DNA of 64,000 bases from Sphingobium lignivorans. GTDB taxonomy: Bacteria > Pseudomonadota > Alphaproteobacteria > Sphingomonadales > Sphingomonadaceae. Below, piece after piece: positions 17,201-28,940 of the stretch. Every line of letters begins with the position of its first letter. The first letter of the stretch is position 1. A model generated the notes under the pieces. That model was not told where the DNA came from. It ran no database searches and saw only the letters and a program-made list of their open reading frames with translations. The DNA lies in the NCBI RefSeq assembly GCF_014203955.1, contig NZ_JACHKA010000001.1, positions 2,573,001 through 2,637,000 of the forward strand. The letters run 5' to 3'. The position numbers were made by a program, and so were the translations under genes.

Positions 17201-18721
17201 TCACGCGCTCATGCCGCGCTGGATGAACTCGACGGCGAGCAGGACGAAGCACATCGCCCCCAGCCCCCCGCAACCCGCATAGAACCAGCGGGCGTGCTGC
17301 CGGATTCGCTGCGCCCGCGCCGGCGTCTCGACTTCCGAGATGCCGCCGATGACCGGCAGGCCGGTCGCTTTCTCCAGCCGCCCCGTGGTGGGGTAGGTTG
17401 TGCGGATCTGGCTGAGCGCGAAGGCGGCGGCAATGCCGGCGCCGATGCCCGCGACCAGCACCGCGAACAGCAGCAGCGGCCGGTTCGGCGAGGCCGGGAT
17501 CGGCGAAAGCGACGGCGGATCGATGACGCGGAACTTGAAGGCACCGCCTTCGCTCTGCACGTCCCCGCGCAGGCGGACGGCTTCCCGGTCCGCCAGCAGC
17601 TTGTCATATTGCTGCTTCACCGCGTCATAGTCGCGATTGAGCCGGTCCTGCTCGGCGGCAAGGCCGGGCTCGTCTATCTGCTTGCGCGTGAGCGCATTGA
17701 GATCGCCCTCCAGCTGCGCCTTGCGCGCCTGCAGCGCGGAGACGGTCGAGCCGCGTTCGGCCTGCATCGCCCTCAGCGAGAGATAGGCGGGGTTGGGCGT
17801 CCGCGTGCCGCCGGCAGCGCCGCTGCCCAGCTTGCGCAGGGTCTCGATCTGCCGCTTGAGTGCCACCACGTCGGGGTGATTGTCCGTCCAGCCCTGCGCC
17901 CGCGCGGAGGCGAGCTGTCCCTCGGCCTGCGCCAGCGCCGAGAGGCCGCCGGTCGGCCCGACCGCCGAGACGATGTCGGCGGGCGTGCCCGCCAGCTGCC
18001 CATTGATGCCCGCCAGCGCACTGCGCGCGGAGACCAGTTGCGAGTCGATCTGCGAGACTTCCGCGCGCATCGCCTCGGCCCGGGCACTGATCGATCCGCC
18101 GCCGGGCACCGAGCCCAGATGCTGCTGCTCGAAGGCGACGCGCTTCTGCTCGGTGCTCTCCAGCTCCTTCGCGCGCGCCGCGATCTGCGCGTCGAGGAAC
18201 TTCAGCGAATGGCTGGCATCGGCGATGCCGCCCGCTGCGTTGGTTTCCTGAAAGGCCTGGATGAGCCCCGCCACGACCTGCGCCGCCATACGCGCATTCT
18301 CGCCGGCGCCGAGCGCCCGGTCCGACCAGTTGGCGGTGATCTCGAAGAGATTGTCCTGCTGGGAAAGGACCTGCACATTCTGCCGCAGCAGGCCGACTTT
18401 CGCGCCGATGTCGCGATCGCTCACCGCCCCGGCGCCCAGATCCGTGTTGCGCACCACACGGTCCAGCACCTCGGCGCTGGTCATCGTCTGGCGCACCTGA
18501 TCCAGCGCCTTCTGCTGATCGAGCGGCGAGTCGTTGAGGCTGCCGGGCAGCACCGAATCCATCTGCACGAACACCCGCGCGCGCGACTGATAGACATTGG
18601 GCACGAGCGCGACGGCAAGCCAGCCCAGCAGGCATACGCCCCACGCGACCGACAGCGCGACCCAGCGCCGCTGCCAGATGCCGTGGAGGATGATCTGCAG
18701 TTCTTCGTAAAGATTGTTCAT
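17201..18721 (-). CDS. XrtA-system polysaccharide chain-length determinant (Wzz/GumC-like)
   Basis: 506 aa inner-membrane co-polymerase. N-terminal Wzz domain with a membrane segment near residues 20-40, a long periplasmic coiled-coil region (about 150-380), a proline-containing VIDPPSLSPIPASPNRP segment before the second membrane segment (about 415-435), and a further hydrophobic stretch close to the C-terminus. No kinase domain is fused; that function is the adjacent downstream gene. The start MNNLYEELQIILHGIWQRRW is typical of the exosortase-locus family. Confidence 0.93.
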   Translation of the reverse strand: MNNLYEELQIILHGIWQRRWVALSVAWGVCLLGWLAVALVPNVYQSRARVFVQMDSVLPGSLNDSPLDQQKALDQVRQTMTSAEVLDRVVRNTDLGAGAVSDRDIGAKVGLLRQNVQVLSQQDNLFEITANWSDRALGAGENARMAAQVVAGLIQAFQETNAAGGIADASHSLKFLDAQIAARAKELESTEQKRVAFEQQHLGSVPGGGSISARAEAMRAEVSQIDSQLVSARSALAGINGQLAGTPADIVSAVGPTGGLSALAQAEGQLASARAQGWTDNHPDVVALKRQIETLRKLGSGAAGGTRTPNPAYLSLRAMQAERGSTVSALQARKAQLEGDLNALTRKQIDEPGLAAEQDRLNRDYDAVKQQYDKLLADREAVRLRGDVQSEGGAFKFRVIDPPSLSPIPASPNRPLLLFAVLVAGIGAGIAAAFALSQIRTTYPTTGRLEKATGLPVIGGISEVETPARAQRIRQHARWFYAGCGGLGAMCFVLLAVEFIQRGMSA

Positions 18722-18760
18722 GCCGGTTCGATACCCCCGCGCCGCGCCATGGCGCCGCTC

Positions 18761-19414
18761 CTAGAACATGCTCTCGGGAATGATGATGACGTCGCCCGGC
18801 GCCAGCCGCACGTTGGCGCGGGAATCGCCGCGCTTGAGCAGATCGCCGAGGCGCACCTTATATTCCTTCTGCCGGCCGCTCTCGCGATCGTAGCGGATGA
18901 GCCGCGCCCTGTTGCCCGCCGCATATTCCGACAGGCCGCCGACCGCGATCATCGCGTCGAGCAATGTCATATTGGCCCGGTAAGGCAGCGAGGCCGGCTT
19001 TTCCGTGGCGCCGACGATGCGGATCTGCTGCGAATAAGTGCCGGCGAAATTGTTGACGATTACCGAGACGATCGGATTCTCGATATATTGCGAGAGCTGG
19101 ATCTTGATGTCGTCCGCAAGCATGGCGGGCGTCTTGCCCACGGCGGGCATGTCCGAGATGAGCGGCGTAGTGATGCGTCCGTCCGGGCGGACCTGCACTT
19201 TCGCGCCCAGCTCCGCATTGCGCCAGACGAAGATCGTCAGCTCGTCGAGCGGACCGATCACATATTCCTCGCCCGGTCCCTCGCTTGTCGAGACGAAGGC
19301 GGCCGGCGGCAGCTCGGCGCCCGACGATGCGCCGCCCGCAGCGCATCCGGTCAGGAGCGCAGGCAGGGCGAGGCCCGGCAGCGAAGCCGCGATGAAAGTT
19401 CGCTTGAAGCGCAT
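18761..19414 (-). CDS. XrtA-system polysaccharide export lipoprotein (Wza-like)
   Basis: 217 aa. Lipoprotein signal with lipobox LTGC (about residues 20-23), then a Poly_export domain starting EYVIGPLDELTIFVWRNAEL and a SLBB domain (about 130-200) with ATEKPASLPYRANMTLLDAM. It should form the outer-membrane/periplasmic export conduit. The ATG at 19414 (MRFKRTF) is chosen for its signal peptide; no strong Shine-Dalgarno is seen. The 146 nt upstream, before the decarboxylase stop, hold no gene and may carry a promoter that restarts transcription of the export half of the locus. Confidence 0.93.
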   Translation of the reverse strand: MRFKRTFIAASLPGLALPALLTGCAAGGASSGAELPPAAFVSTSEGPGEEYVIGPLDELTIFVWRNAELGAKVQVRPDGRITTPLISDMPAVGKTPAMLADDIKIQLSQYIENPIVSVIVNNFAGTYSQQIRIVGATEKPASLPYRANMTLLDAMIAVGGLSEYAAGNRARLIRYDRESGRQKEYKVRLGDLLKRGDSRANVRLAPGDVIIIPESMF

Positions 19415-19560
19415 GCAGATCACTTTCTCTTCAACACCGCAAGGAAGCGGAACCGCGCGCGCAAGGGCCCGAGGCGCCGCTGCCCGCAGGCTCCGGCTAT
19501 GTCGAAAAACCGTGAAGATAGCGTTAGGAATGCCGACGGGCGCCCAGCCCCTGGCGCCGC

Positions 19561-20808
19561 TCAGTCCTCCACCAGCAATTCCATGGCCGGCGCATGCCCC
19601 AGAAAGGCGGACGGACTGGCGCTGGCGCCATAGGCCCCCGCGAGGAAAACCGCCACCAGATCGCCCGGCTCCACCGGCGGCAGGGCAAGGGAATCGCCCA
19701 GTCGATCGAGCGGCGTGCACAGGCAGCCGACGACCGTGAGAGGCTCGGCGCAGATCGGCCCATCGAAGCGATTGGCAATCGCGAGCGGATAATTGCGCCG
19801 CACCACCGTGCCGAAATTGCCGCTCGCCGCAAGCTGGTGATGCAGCCCCCCGTCGACGACCGCGAACCGCTCGCCATGGCTGATTTTCACGTCCACCACC
19901 CGTGTGAGGTAGACGCCCGCCTCCGCGACCAGATAGCGGCCCAGTTCCAGCGCGAAGCGGCTCTCGGCAAGAATGGCGGGTCGGCTTTCCAGCGTCTCGC
20001 CCAGCGCCGTGCCGATCAGGCCGATGTCGAGGGGCATGTCGCCGGGGAAGTAGGGGACGCCGAAGCCACCCCCCAGATTGACCAGCGGCGGGGACGCGCC
20101 GACCTCTTCGGAGAGGCGCGCGGCAAGCGCGACAGTCTGGGACTGGGCCGCGATGATCGCCTCTGCATCGAGCGACTGGGAGCCTGCGAAGATGTGCCAG
20201 CCCCGCCAGAGCGCGCCCTGCGCGATCACATGGCGGGCCAGCGCCGCCGCCCTCCCGGCATCCACGCCGAAGGGCCGGGCGCCGCCCCCCATGCGCATGC
20301 CCGATCCCTTGAGTTCGAAATCCGGGTTGACCCGCACCGCGAGGCGCGGCCGCACGCCAAGCCGCTGGCCGATGGCAAGGGCGCGCGCCGCTTCCCCTTC
20401 CGATTCCAGATTGATGGCGACGCCCGCCGCAATGGCCGCTTCCAGTTCCCGGTCCTGCTTGCCGGGCCCGGCAAAGCTGATCCGGCCGCCCGCGACATGG
20501 GCGCCCAGCGCCAGCGACAGCTCGCCCGAGGACGCGATGTCGAAGCCGTCCACCAACCCTGCCATCAATGCGAGCAGCGGCGGGAAGGGATTGGCCTTCA
20601 TGGCATAATGGAGATCGACACCGCGAGGCATGGCCTCCCGCAGCGCCGCGATGCGCGCGCGGATCATCCCGGCATCATAAGCGAACAGCGGCGTCTCACC
20701 CGTCTCGTCGACCAGCGCCGCCGCGCCGCGCCCGCCAATCAGCAGCATGCCCTGCTCGCTGTGGAAGCCGGGCGGGATCGGGCCCATCGGCTTCACTTTC
20801 ATGGTCAT
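19561..20808 (-). CDS. Pyridoxal-dependent decarboxylase, exosortase A system-associated
   Basis: 415 aa, fold-type III PLP decarboxylase (ornithine/diaminopimelate decarboxylase-like). K71 in HYAMKANPFPPLL is the expected PLP lysine; NLGGGFGVPYFPG contributes the glycine-rich phosphate site. It would decarboxylate a basic or carrier-bound amino acid, but the substrate is unknown. It belongs to the subgroup encoded next to an AMP-ligase in exosortase-A loci. The start at 20808 overlaps the ligase stop (ATGA), so the pair is coupled. Confidence 0.9.
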   Translation of the reverse strand: MTMKVKPMGPIPPGFHSEQGMLLIGGRGAAALVDETGETPLFAYDAGMIRARIAALREAMPRGVDLHYAMKANPFPPLLALMAGLVDGFDIASSGELSLALGAHVAGGRISFAGPGKQDRELEAAIAAGVAINLESEGEAARALAIGQRLGVRPRLAVRVNPDFELKGSGMRMGGGARPFGVDAGRAAALARHVIAQGALWRGWHIFAGSQSLDAEAIIAAQSQTVALAARLSEEVGASPPLVNLGGGFGVPYFPGDMPLDIGLIGTALGETLESRPAILAESRFALELGRYLVAEAGVYLTRVVDVKISHGERFAVVDGGLHHQLAASGNFGTVVRRNYPLAIANRFDGPICAEPLTVVGCLCTPLDRLGDSLALPPVEPGDLVAVFLAGAYGASASPSAFLGHAPAMELLVED

Positions 20809-22340
20809 GCCCCTTCCCCTCCCTGCGCCAGGGCGGCCAGCGCCACACGGTCTATCTTGCCGTTCGGATTACGCGGCATCGCTTCGAGACGAAGGATGTC
20901 CGCCGGTTGCATGAAGGTCGGCAGGAGCTGCCGCAAGGCGCCGCGAACCCGGTCCACGAGCGCCGCCTGATCGTCTGCGCACAGCGAAGCCTCGCCGCGC
21001 AGGAATAGCACGATCGCCTGCCCCAGCCGCGCATCCGGTCGCCCCAACGCGCAGGCTTCCGCCACGCCCGAGACGGCGAGCGCTGCGTCCTCGATCTCGC
21101 TGGGGCTGATGCGATTGCCCGCGCTCTTGATCATGGCATCGCCCCGGCCGACAAAGCGCAGCAGCCCGTCGCGATCCCGCACCACCGTGTCGCCGGACCA
21201 CACCGCCATGCCCCCATAACGCGAGGTCGCCGGTGCGGGACGGAAGCGCTCCGCCGTACGCGCCGCGTCGCGCCAGTAGCCCTGCGCCACCAGAGGACCG
21301 CAATGGACCAACTCGCCCGGCTCCTCGTCCGCCGCGAGCGTGCCATCCGGCCGCACCACCAGCACTTCCGCGTCCGGGATCGCGCGGCCGATGCTGTCGG
21401 GATGGTCCGCCAGCATGGCAGGGGGCAGGAATGTCGAGCGGAAAGCCTCGGTCAGCCCATACATCGCGACGATGTCCACCCCGGGGAACGTCTCGCGCAG
21501 CCGGGCGATGAGCGGCCGGGTCAGCGCGCCGCCGCTGTTGGTGATCCTGCGCAGCGATCGCTCCGCTTCGGCCGGCCATGCCGTCTCGACAAGCTGCGTC
21601 CAGAGCGGCGGCACGCCCGCCAGCGTGGTGATCCGATGGGTCCCGATGGCCTTCACCACCTCGCGCGGCAGCAGATAATCCAGCGGCACGACGCAGCCGC
21701 CCGCCCACCATGTGGAGAGGAGCTGGTTCTGGCCGTAATCGAAGCTGAGCGGAAGCACGGCGAGCGTGCGATCCTCCGCCGCAAGGCCGAGATAAGTGGC
21801 CACGGCCCGCGCACCGATCATGAGATTGGCGTGGCTCAGCATCACGCCCTTGGGGCGCCCCGTCGAACCGGACGTATAGAGGATCTCGACAAGCCGCTCG
21901 GGCGGCGCATCGCCGGGCGGCAAGGCAGGCGCGCCGTCCCGGTCCATGACGGCTTCCACGGCGCTCTCCTCCGCGATGACGAGGCCCGGCGGCGTATCCC
22001 CGGCTTCCAGCGTCGCGAGGCGGGCCGGCGCCGAGACAAGCATCGCGGCCTCGCTGTCGGCCAGGATATGCGCCACCTGCGCGCGCCTGAGCAGCGGATT
22101 GACCGGCACATAGACGAGCCCCGCCCGCGCCACTGCGAGCGGCAGGACCACCGTCGCCACGCCTTTCGGCAGCCAGGCGGCGATCCGGCTCCCGCCGGGG
22201 AAGCCCTGTGCCGCCAACCAGTGCGCGAGCCGGCCGGTCATGGCGTCCAGCCCGGCATAGTCGATCACGCCGAATTTCCCGGCCAGCGCGGGTGCATCGG
22301 GCCGTCCGCGACGGGGAAGATGGTCGAGAGGTGGGATCAT
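20805..22340 (-). CDS. Acyl-CoA ligase (AMP-forming), exosortase A system-associated
   Basis: 511 aa member of the ANL adenylating superfamily. Core motifs are visible: the phosphate-binding loop ILYTSGSTGRPKGVMLSHAN, YGLTEAFRST, and the hinge/C-terminal region with GNRISPSEIED and a catalytic-lysine-type ending NPNGKIDR. It adenylates a carboxylate and passes it to CoA or to a carrier protein. The acyl carrier protein gene at 23566 is an obvious candidate partner (inference). The ATG at 22340 gives the usual length and lies 60 nt from the divergent acyltransferase start, so the short region between holds both promoters. Confidence 0.92.
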   Translation of the reverse strand: MIPPLDHLPRRGRPDAPALAGKFGVIDYAGLDAMTGRLAHWLAAQGFPGGSRIAAWLPKGVATVVLPLAVARAGLVYVPVNPLLRRAQVAHILADSEAAMLVSAPARLATLEAGDTPPGLVIAEESAVEAVMDRDGAPALPPGDAPPERLVEILYTSGSTGRPKGVMLSHANLMIGARAVATYLGLAAEDRTLAVLPLSFDYGQNQLLSTWWAGGCVVPLDYLLPREVVKAIGTHRITTLAGVPPLWTQLVETAWPAEAERSLRRITNSGGALTRPLIARLRETFPGVDIVAMYGLTEAFRSTFLPPAMLADHPDSIGRAIPDAEVLVVRPDGTLAADEEPGELVHCGPLVAQGYWRDAARTAERFRPAPATSRYGGMAVWSGDTVVRDRDGLLRFVGRGDAMIKSAGNRISPSEIEDAALAVSGVAEACALGRPDARLGQAIVLFLRGEASLCADDQAALVDRVRGALRQLLPTFMQPADILRLEAMPRNPNGKIDRVALAALAQGGEGA

Positions 22341-22400
22341 CGCTGGCCCATTAACATGATCGATGGACTTTTGGGGATAGGTGTCGCGCGGAACCGCGCC

Positions 22401-23555
22401 ATGACGAACGACACCATCCATGTGAGCCTCTTCAGCAGCTTCGCGCAGGCGCGGGCGGCGGCGGGCGGCGCATTGGACGGAGCGGCCCAGCCCGGCCCGT
22501 TCGACCGGCTCGGCTGGTTCGAGGCGCTCCACGCCAGCGCCTTTCCCGAGGCCACGCCCCTTATCCTGTGCGCGAGGGCCGGGCCCGCGATGGCATGGCT
22601 CTTCCTGACCGGCGGACAAGACGGCCCAGTCGACGGCATCACCAACTGGTACAGCTTCCTGTTCCGCCCGCAGTTCGTGAACGCCCCTCTGCGGGAGACC
22701 CGGCTGCGCCTGCTGAGCGCGCTTGCCGCCCGGCTGCGCGGCGTCACCCCGCATCTGCGCTTCCATCCGATCACGGACGAGGGAGGGACCGACCGGGCCT
22801 TGCTGAGCGATGCCCTCCGGACCGCAGGCTGGCGCGTGATCCCCCGCGTGATGGCCCATAAGCGGATGCTCCATCTCGCCCCCGGCATGCGGTTCGATGC
22901 CTATTGGGCCGCCCGTCCGGGCTCGCTCCGCTCCACCTTCCGGCGCAAGGCGAGGCAGCGTCCGGTCGCGGTGGACATCCATCACAGGCTGGATGAGGGC
23001 CTCTGGTCCGTCTTCGAGTCGGTGTTCGCCGCCAGCTGGAAGCCCGAGGGAGACGACTTCGCTTTCCTTCGCGCCTTCGCGCAGGCGGAAGCGGACGGCG
23101 GCCGGCTGCGGCTCGGCGTGGCATGGCTGGACGGCGCACCCGCCGCCGTGGAATTATGGACCATCGAGCAGGGCTGCGCCTATATTCACAAGCTCGCTTT
23201 CGATGAACGCTTCGCCGATGCCTCGCCCGGCACGCAGCTCAGCCACGCCATGTTCCGGCAGGCCATCGATCTCGATCATGCAACCAGCATCGATTTCGGC
23301 ACTGGCGACAATGGTTACAAGGCCGCCTGGATGCCGGATACCGTGCCCATGTGGCAGATCGATGCCTTCGACCTTCGTCATGCCGCGAGCTGGCGGCCGG
23401 CCTTCGCCACATGGCTTTCGGCCCTGTCCCAGCCCACCGGCAGCCATGCACGCCAGAGCAGCCCGGCCAGCGGCCGGCGTGCGGCACTGGAAGCGGGCTG
23501 GCCTCCCATGAGCGCGAGCGGTTCGGCGCTTTTCAAAGCGGCTGGAAGCCGCTAG
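22401..23555 (+). CDS. GNAT/FemAB-like acyltransferase
   Basis: 384 aa. C-terminal Acetyltransf_6 (BioF2/FemAB-like) domain with LRSTFRRKARQ, then DFGTGDNGYKAAWMPD, comparable to the QFDFGRSK...YKKNWGF region of the FemAB gene at 11279-12337. It probably transfers an acyl or aminoacyl group from a thioester or aminoacyl donor. It starts at 22401, 60 nt from the divergent ligase gene, and is followed after 10 nt by the acyl carrier protein gene, so the two form a small plus-strand operon that appears to belong to the XrtA locus. Confidence 0.8.
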   Translation: MTNDTIHVSLFSSFAQARAAAGGALDGAAQPGPFDRLGWFEALHASAFPEATPLILCARAGPAMAWLFLTGGQDGPVDGITNWYSFLFRPQFVNAPLRETRLRLLSALAARLRGVTPHLRFHPITDEGGTDRALLSDALRTAGWRVIPRVMAHKRMLHLAPGMRFDAYWAARPGSLRSTFRRKARQRPVAVDIHHRLDEGLWSVFESVFAASWKPEGDDFAFLRAFAQAEADGGRLRLGVAWLDGAPAAVELWTIEQGCAYIHKLAFDERFADASPGTQLSHAMFRQAIDLDHATSIDFGTGDNGYKAAWMPDTVPMWQIDAFDLRHAASWRPAFATWLSALSQPTGSHARQSSPASGRRAALEAGWPPMSASGSALFKAAGSR

Positions 23556-23565
23556 GGGCGCCGCC

Positions 23566-23871
23566 ATGCGCATGAACGAGACCAGCGGCACGACGCACGC
23601 CCGGGATTCCATGGCCGATACCGCATTGCGCCGCTCGCTTGCCGAGGCACTGGGGCTGGACGAGGCGCGCGTGGCCGCCTTCGATGCGCAAACCCCTCTG
23701 TTCGGCGCGCTGCCGGAGCTCGACTCCATGGCGGTCGCCACTTTGCTCACGGACCTCGAGGACCGGCTTTCCATCATCATCGACGATGATGATATCGATA
23801 TGGAAAGCTTCGAGACCTTCGGCGGCCTGCACGCCCTTCTGGCCCGCAAACTCGACGCAAAACTGGGCTGA
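23566..23871 (+). CDS. Acyl carrier protein (XrtA-locus associated)
   Basis: 101 aa, acidic. S54 in ELDSMAVATLL is the expected phosphopantetheine attachment site; a run of aspartates (IIIDDDDIDMESF) sits in the third helix region. The N-terminal 15 residues are not part of the ACP fold, and an in-frame ATG at 23611 (MADTALRRSL) is a possible alternative start. This is not the housekeeping AcpP (no fab neighbours); its partners are probably the adenylating ligase (20805-22340) and the acyltransferase upstream. The 195 nt downstream, to 24066, are A/T-richer than the surroundings and likely hold a promoter for the next gene. Confidence 0.85.
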   Translation: MRMNETSGTTHARDSMADTALRRSLAEALGLDEARVAAFDAQTPLFGALPELDSMAVATLLTDLEDRLSIIIDDDDIDMESFETFGGLHALLARKLDAKLG

Positions 23872-24066
23872 ATATAAGCCACGCCAGGCAATGCCCCGGG
23901 ACCGGCAACGCGCCCTACCCCCTTCGCGCCTATACGAATGCATAAATTGCAATCGCCATTCCGGCTTTTGCGGTTGCTGATTCATTCGCAATGCAACAAT
24001 TTCACACTGCAAAACAAAACAGGATGCTGGACGGCTCTTTTGTCAACCTCACAAAGGAGTTTGTTC

Positions 24067-24366
24067 GTGAAAACTCTCTCTATCGCCGCAACGGCACTCT
24101 CTCTTTCGCTCGTTTCTCCCGCACTTGCGAACGACGAACCCGTCAAGTTCGTCCATGACGGCGTCAGCTACGTCTACAGCGTCAAGGCAATCGGCGAGAC
24201 CAAGCGCGTCATCACCGGCCGTGCCACCCCCGGCTCGTCGTTCCGTCTGGTCGTCTCGGGCGATCAGGTGACCGGCACCGCCAATGGCATTCCGGTCGCC
24301 TTCAGTGTTGCGGAAGCCAAGGGCCAGGCCACGCCGAGCGTCACCGTCGCATCGCGCGCGGACTGA
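24067..24366 (+). CDS. Small secreted protein of unknown function
   Basis: 99 aa from GTG at 24067, with AAGGAG about 9 nt upstream. Residues 1-22 form a clear Sec signal peptide ending SPALA, leaving a mature protein of about 77 aa (NDEPVKFVHDGVSYVYSV...). The mature part has no cysteine and looks like a small beta-rich domain with two similar edges (KRVITGRATPG and DQVTGTANGIPVAF). I recall similar conserved hypothetical proteins from sphingomonads, but no function. It stands alone, with an A/T-rich upstream region and a very strong terminator, which suggests a well-expressed monocistronic gene. Confidence 0.8.
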   Translation: MKTLSIAATALSLSLVSPALANDEPVKFVHDGVSYVYSVKAIGETKRVITGRATPGSSFRLVVSGDQVTGTANGIPVAFSVAEAKGQATPSVTVASRAD

Positions 24367-24387
24367 TCGGACCGAGCCAGAACTCAG

Positions 24388-24433
24388 AAGGGCTGATCTG
24401 TCCTGGAATGTCCGGACAGATCAGCCCTTTTTT
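24388..24433 (+). terminator. Strong intrinsic terminator
   Basis: A perfect 16-bp inverted repeat (24388-24403 with 24414-24429; arm AAGGGCTGATCTGTCC) with a 10-nt loop, running into a six-T tract (24428-24433). It sits 21 nt after the stop of the small secreted protein gene. It is the clearest terminator in the window. Confidence 0.93.
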
Positions 24434-28078
<3,645 letters not shown>

Positions 28079-28114
28079 CGGTCGCGCAGGGCCGCTCCCG
28101 TGCGGCACTGGCGT

Positions 28115-28143
28115 CTCCCCCTCGCTCCCGTGGCGAGGGGGAG
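28115..28143. terminator. Bidirectional hairpin between convergent katG and Anbu genes
   Basis: A perfect 11-bp inverted repeat, CTCCCCCTCGC (28115-28125) with GCGAGGGGGAG (28133-28143), loop of 7 nt. It lies in the 69-nt gap between two convergent genes, so it could end transcription from both sides. No T tract follows, so it may equally be a copy of a dispersed REP-like intergenic palindrome. Confidence 0.55.
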
Positions 28144-28147
28144 GAGG

Positions 28148-28885
28148 TCAGTCAATCAGGGAAGGCAGGGAATCGAATCCGGCCTTGAGGACCGCGCCCC
28201 ACTCGCTGGAAATCTGCGAAAATTCAGGGTCGTTCGCCTCGATCCTGCGGCGCAGGCTGAATTTATAGCTGTCGCGCGGAATGATGCTGAGATCGAGCGG
28301 CATGCCGACCGACAGATTGGACCGCAAGGTCGAGTCCATCGACACGCAGACGGCCTTCGCGGCATCGGACAGCGAAGTGTTCGGCCGGATCATCCGGTCC
28401 AGGATCGGCTTGCCATATTTGTGCTCGCCGATCTGGAAGAACGGCGTATCCGCCGTCGCCTCGATGAAATTGCCCTCGGAATAAACCATGTAGAGACGCA
28501 GCTTGCCGCCCTTGCGCTGGCCGCAGACAAGAATGGAGGCGCCGAGCGAGACATTGCTCGCGCTCATGCCGGTGCGCATTTCCTTCTGCACGGTCTTCAT
28601 GGCATCACCGACGAGATGCGCGGCCCGATGCATGGTCGCGCAATTGAGCAATGTCTCGATCTCCGGATCCTCCACGGAATCCTTCATGGCGCGCGAAAGC
28701 TTGGTGCGGACTTCCTGCGTGACGGACAGGTTCCCCGAGCAAAGAAGGGCAATCGCCCGCTCGCCGGGCTTTTCGTAAGTGAAGGTCTTGCGGAACATGC
28801 CGATATTATCGAGCCCCGCATTGGTCCTCGTATCCGAGAGCATCACGAGGCCGGCCTCGACCCGCAAGGCCACGCAATAGGTCAT
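28148..28885 (-). CDS. Anbu / proteasome-type peptidase
   Basis: 245 aa. N-terminal-nucleophile hydrolase of the proteasome beta-subunit family, bacterial 'ancestral beta-subunit' (Anbu) group: MTYCVALRVEAGLVMLSDTR with Thr2 as the likely nucleophile once Met1 is removed. The start at 28885 is fixed by the need for Thr at position 2. Structural work on Anbu shows ring-like oligomers; the natural substrate is unknown. It is the last of four minus-strand genes (ATP-grasp, alpha-E, transglutaminase-like, Anbu), the recurrent Anbu neighbourhood. Confidence 0.92.
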   Translation of the reverse strand: MTYCVALRVEAGLVMLSDTRTNAGLDNIGMFRKTFTYEKPGERAIALLCSGNLSVTQEVRTKLSRAMKDSVEDPEIETLLNCATMHRAAHLVGDAMKTVQKEMRTGMSASNVSLGASILVCGQRKGGKLRLYMVYSEGNFIEATADTPFFQIGEHKYGKPILDRMIRPNTSLSDAAKAVCVSMDSTLRSNLSVGMPLDLSIIPRDSYKFSLRRRIEANDPEFSQISSEWGAVLKAGFDSLPSLID

Positions 28886-28940
28886 TGAACTTCCCTTCTT
28901 CCGCTCTCCCGCCGGCATGGGCAGCCGGCAGGACCGCGAC

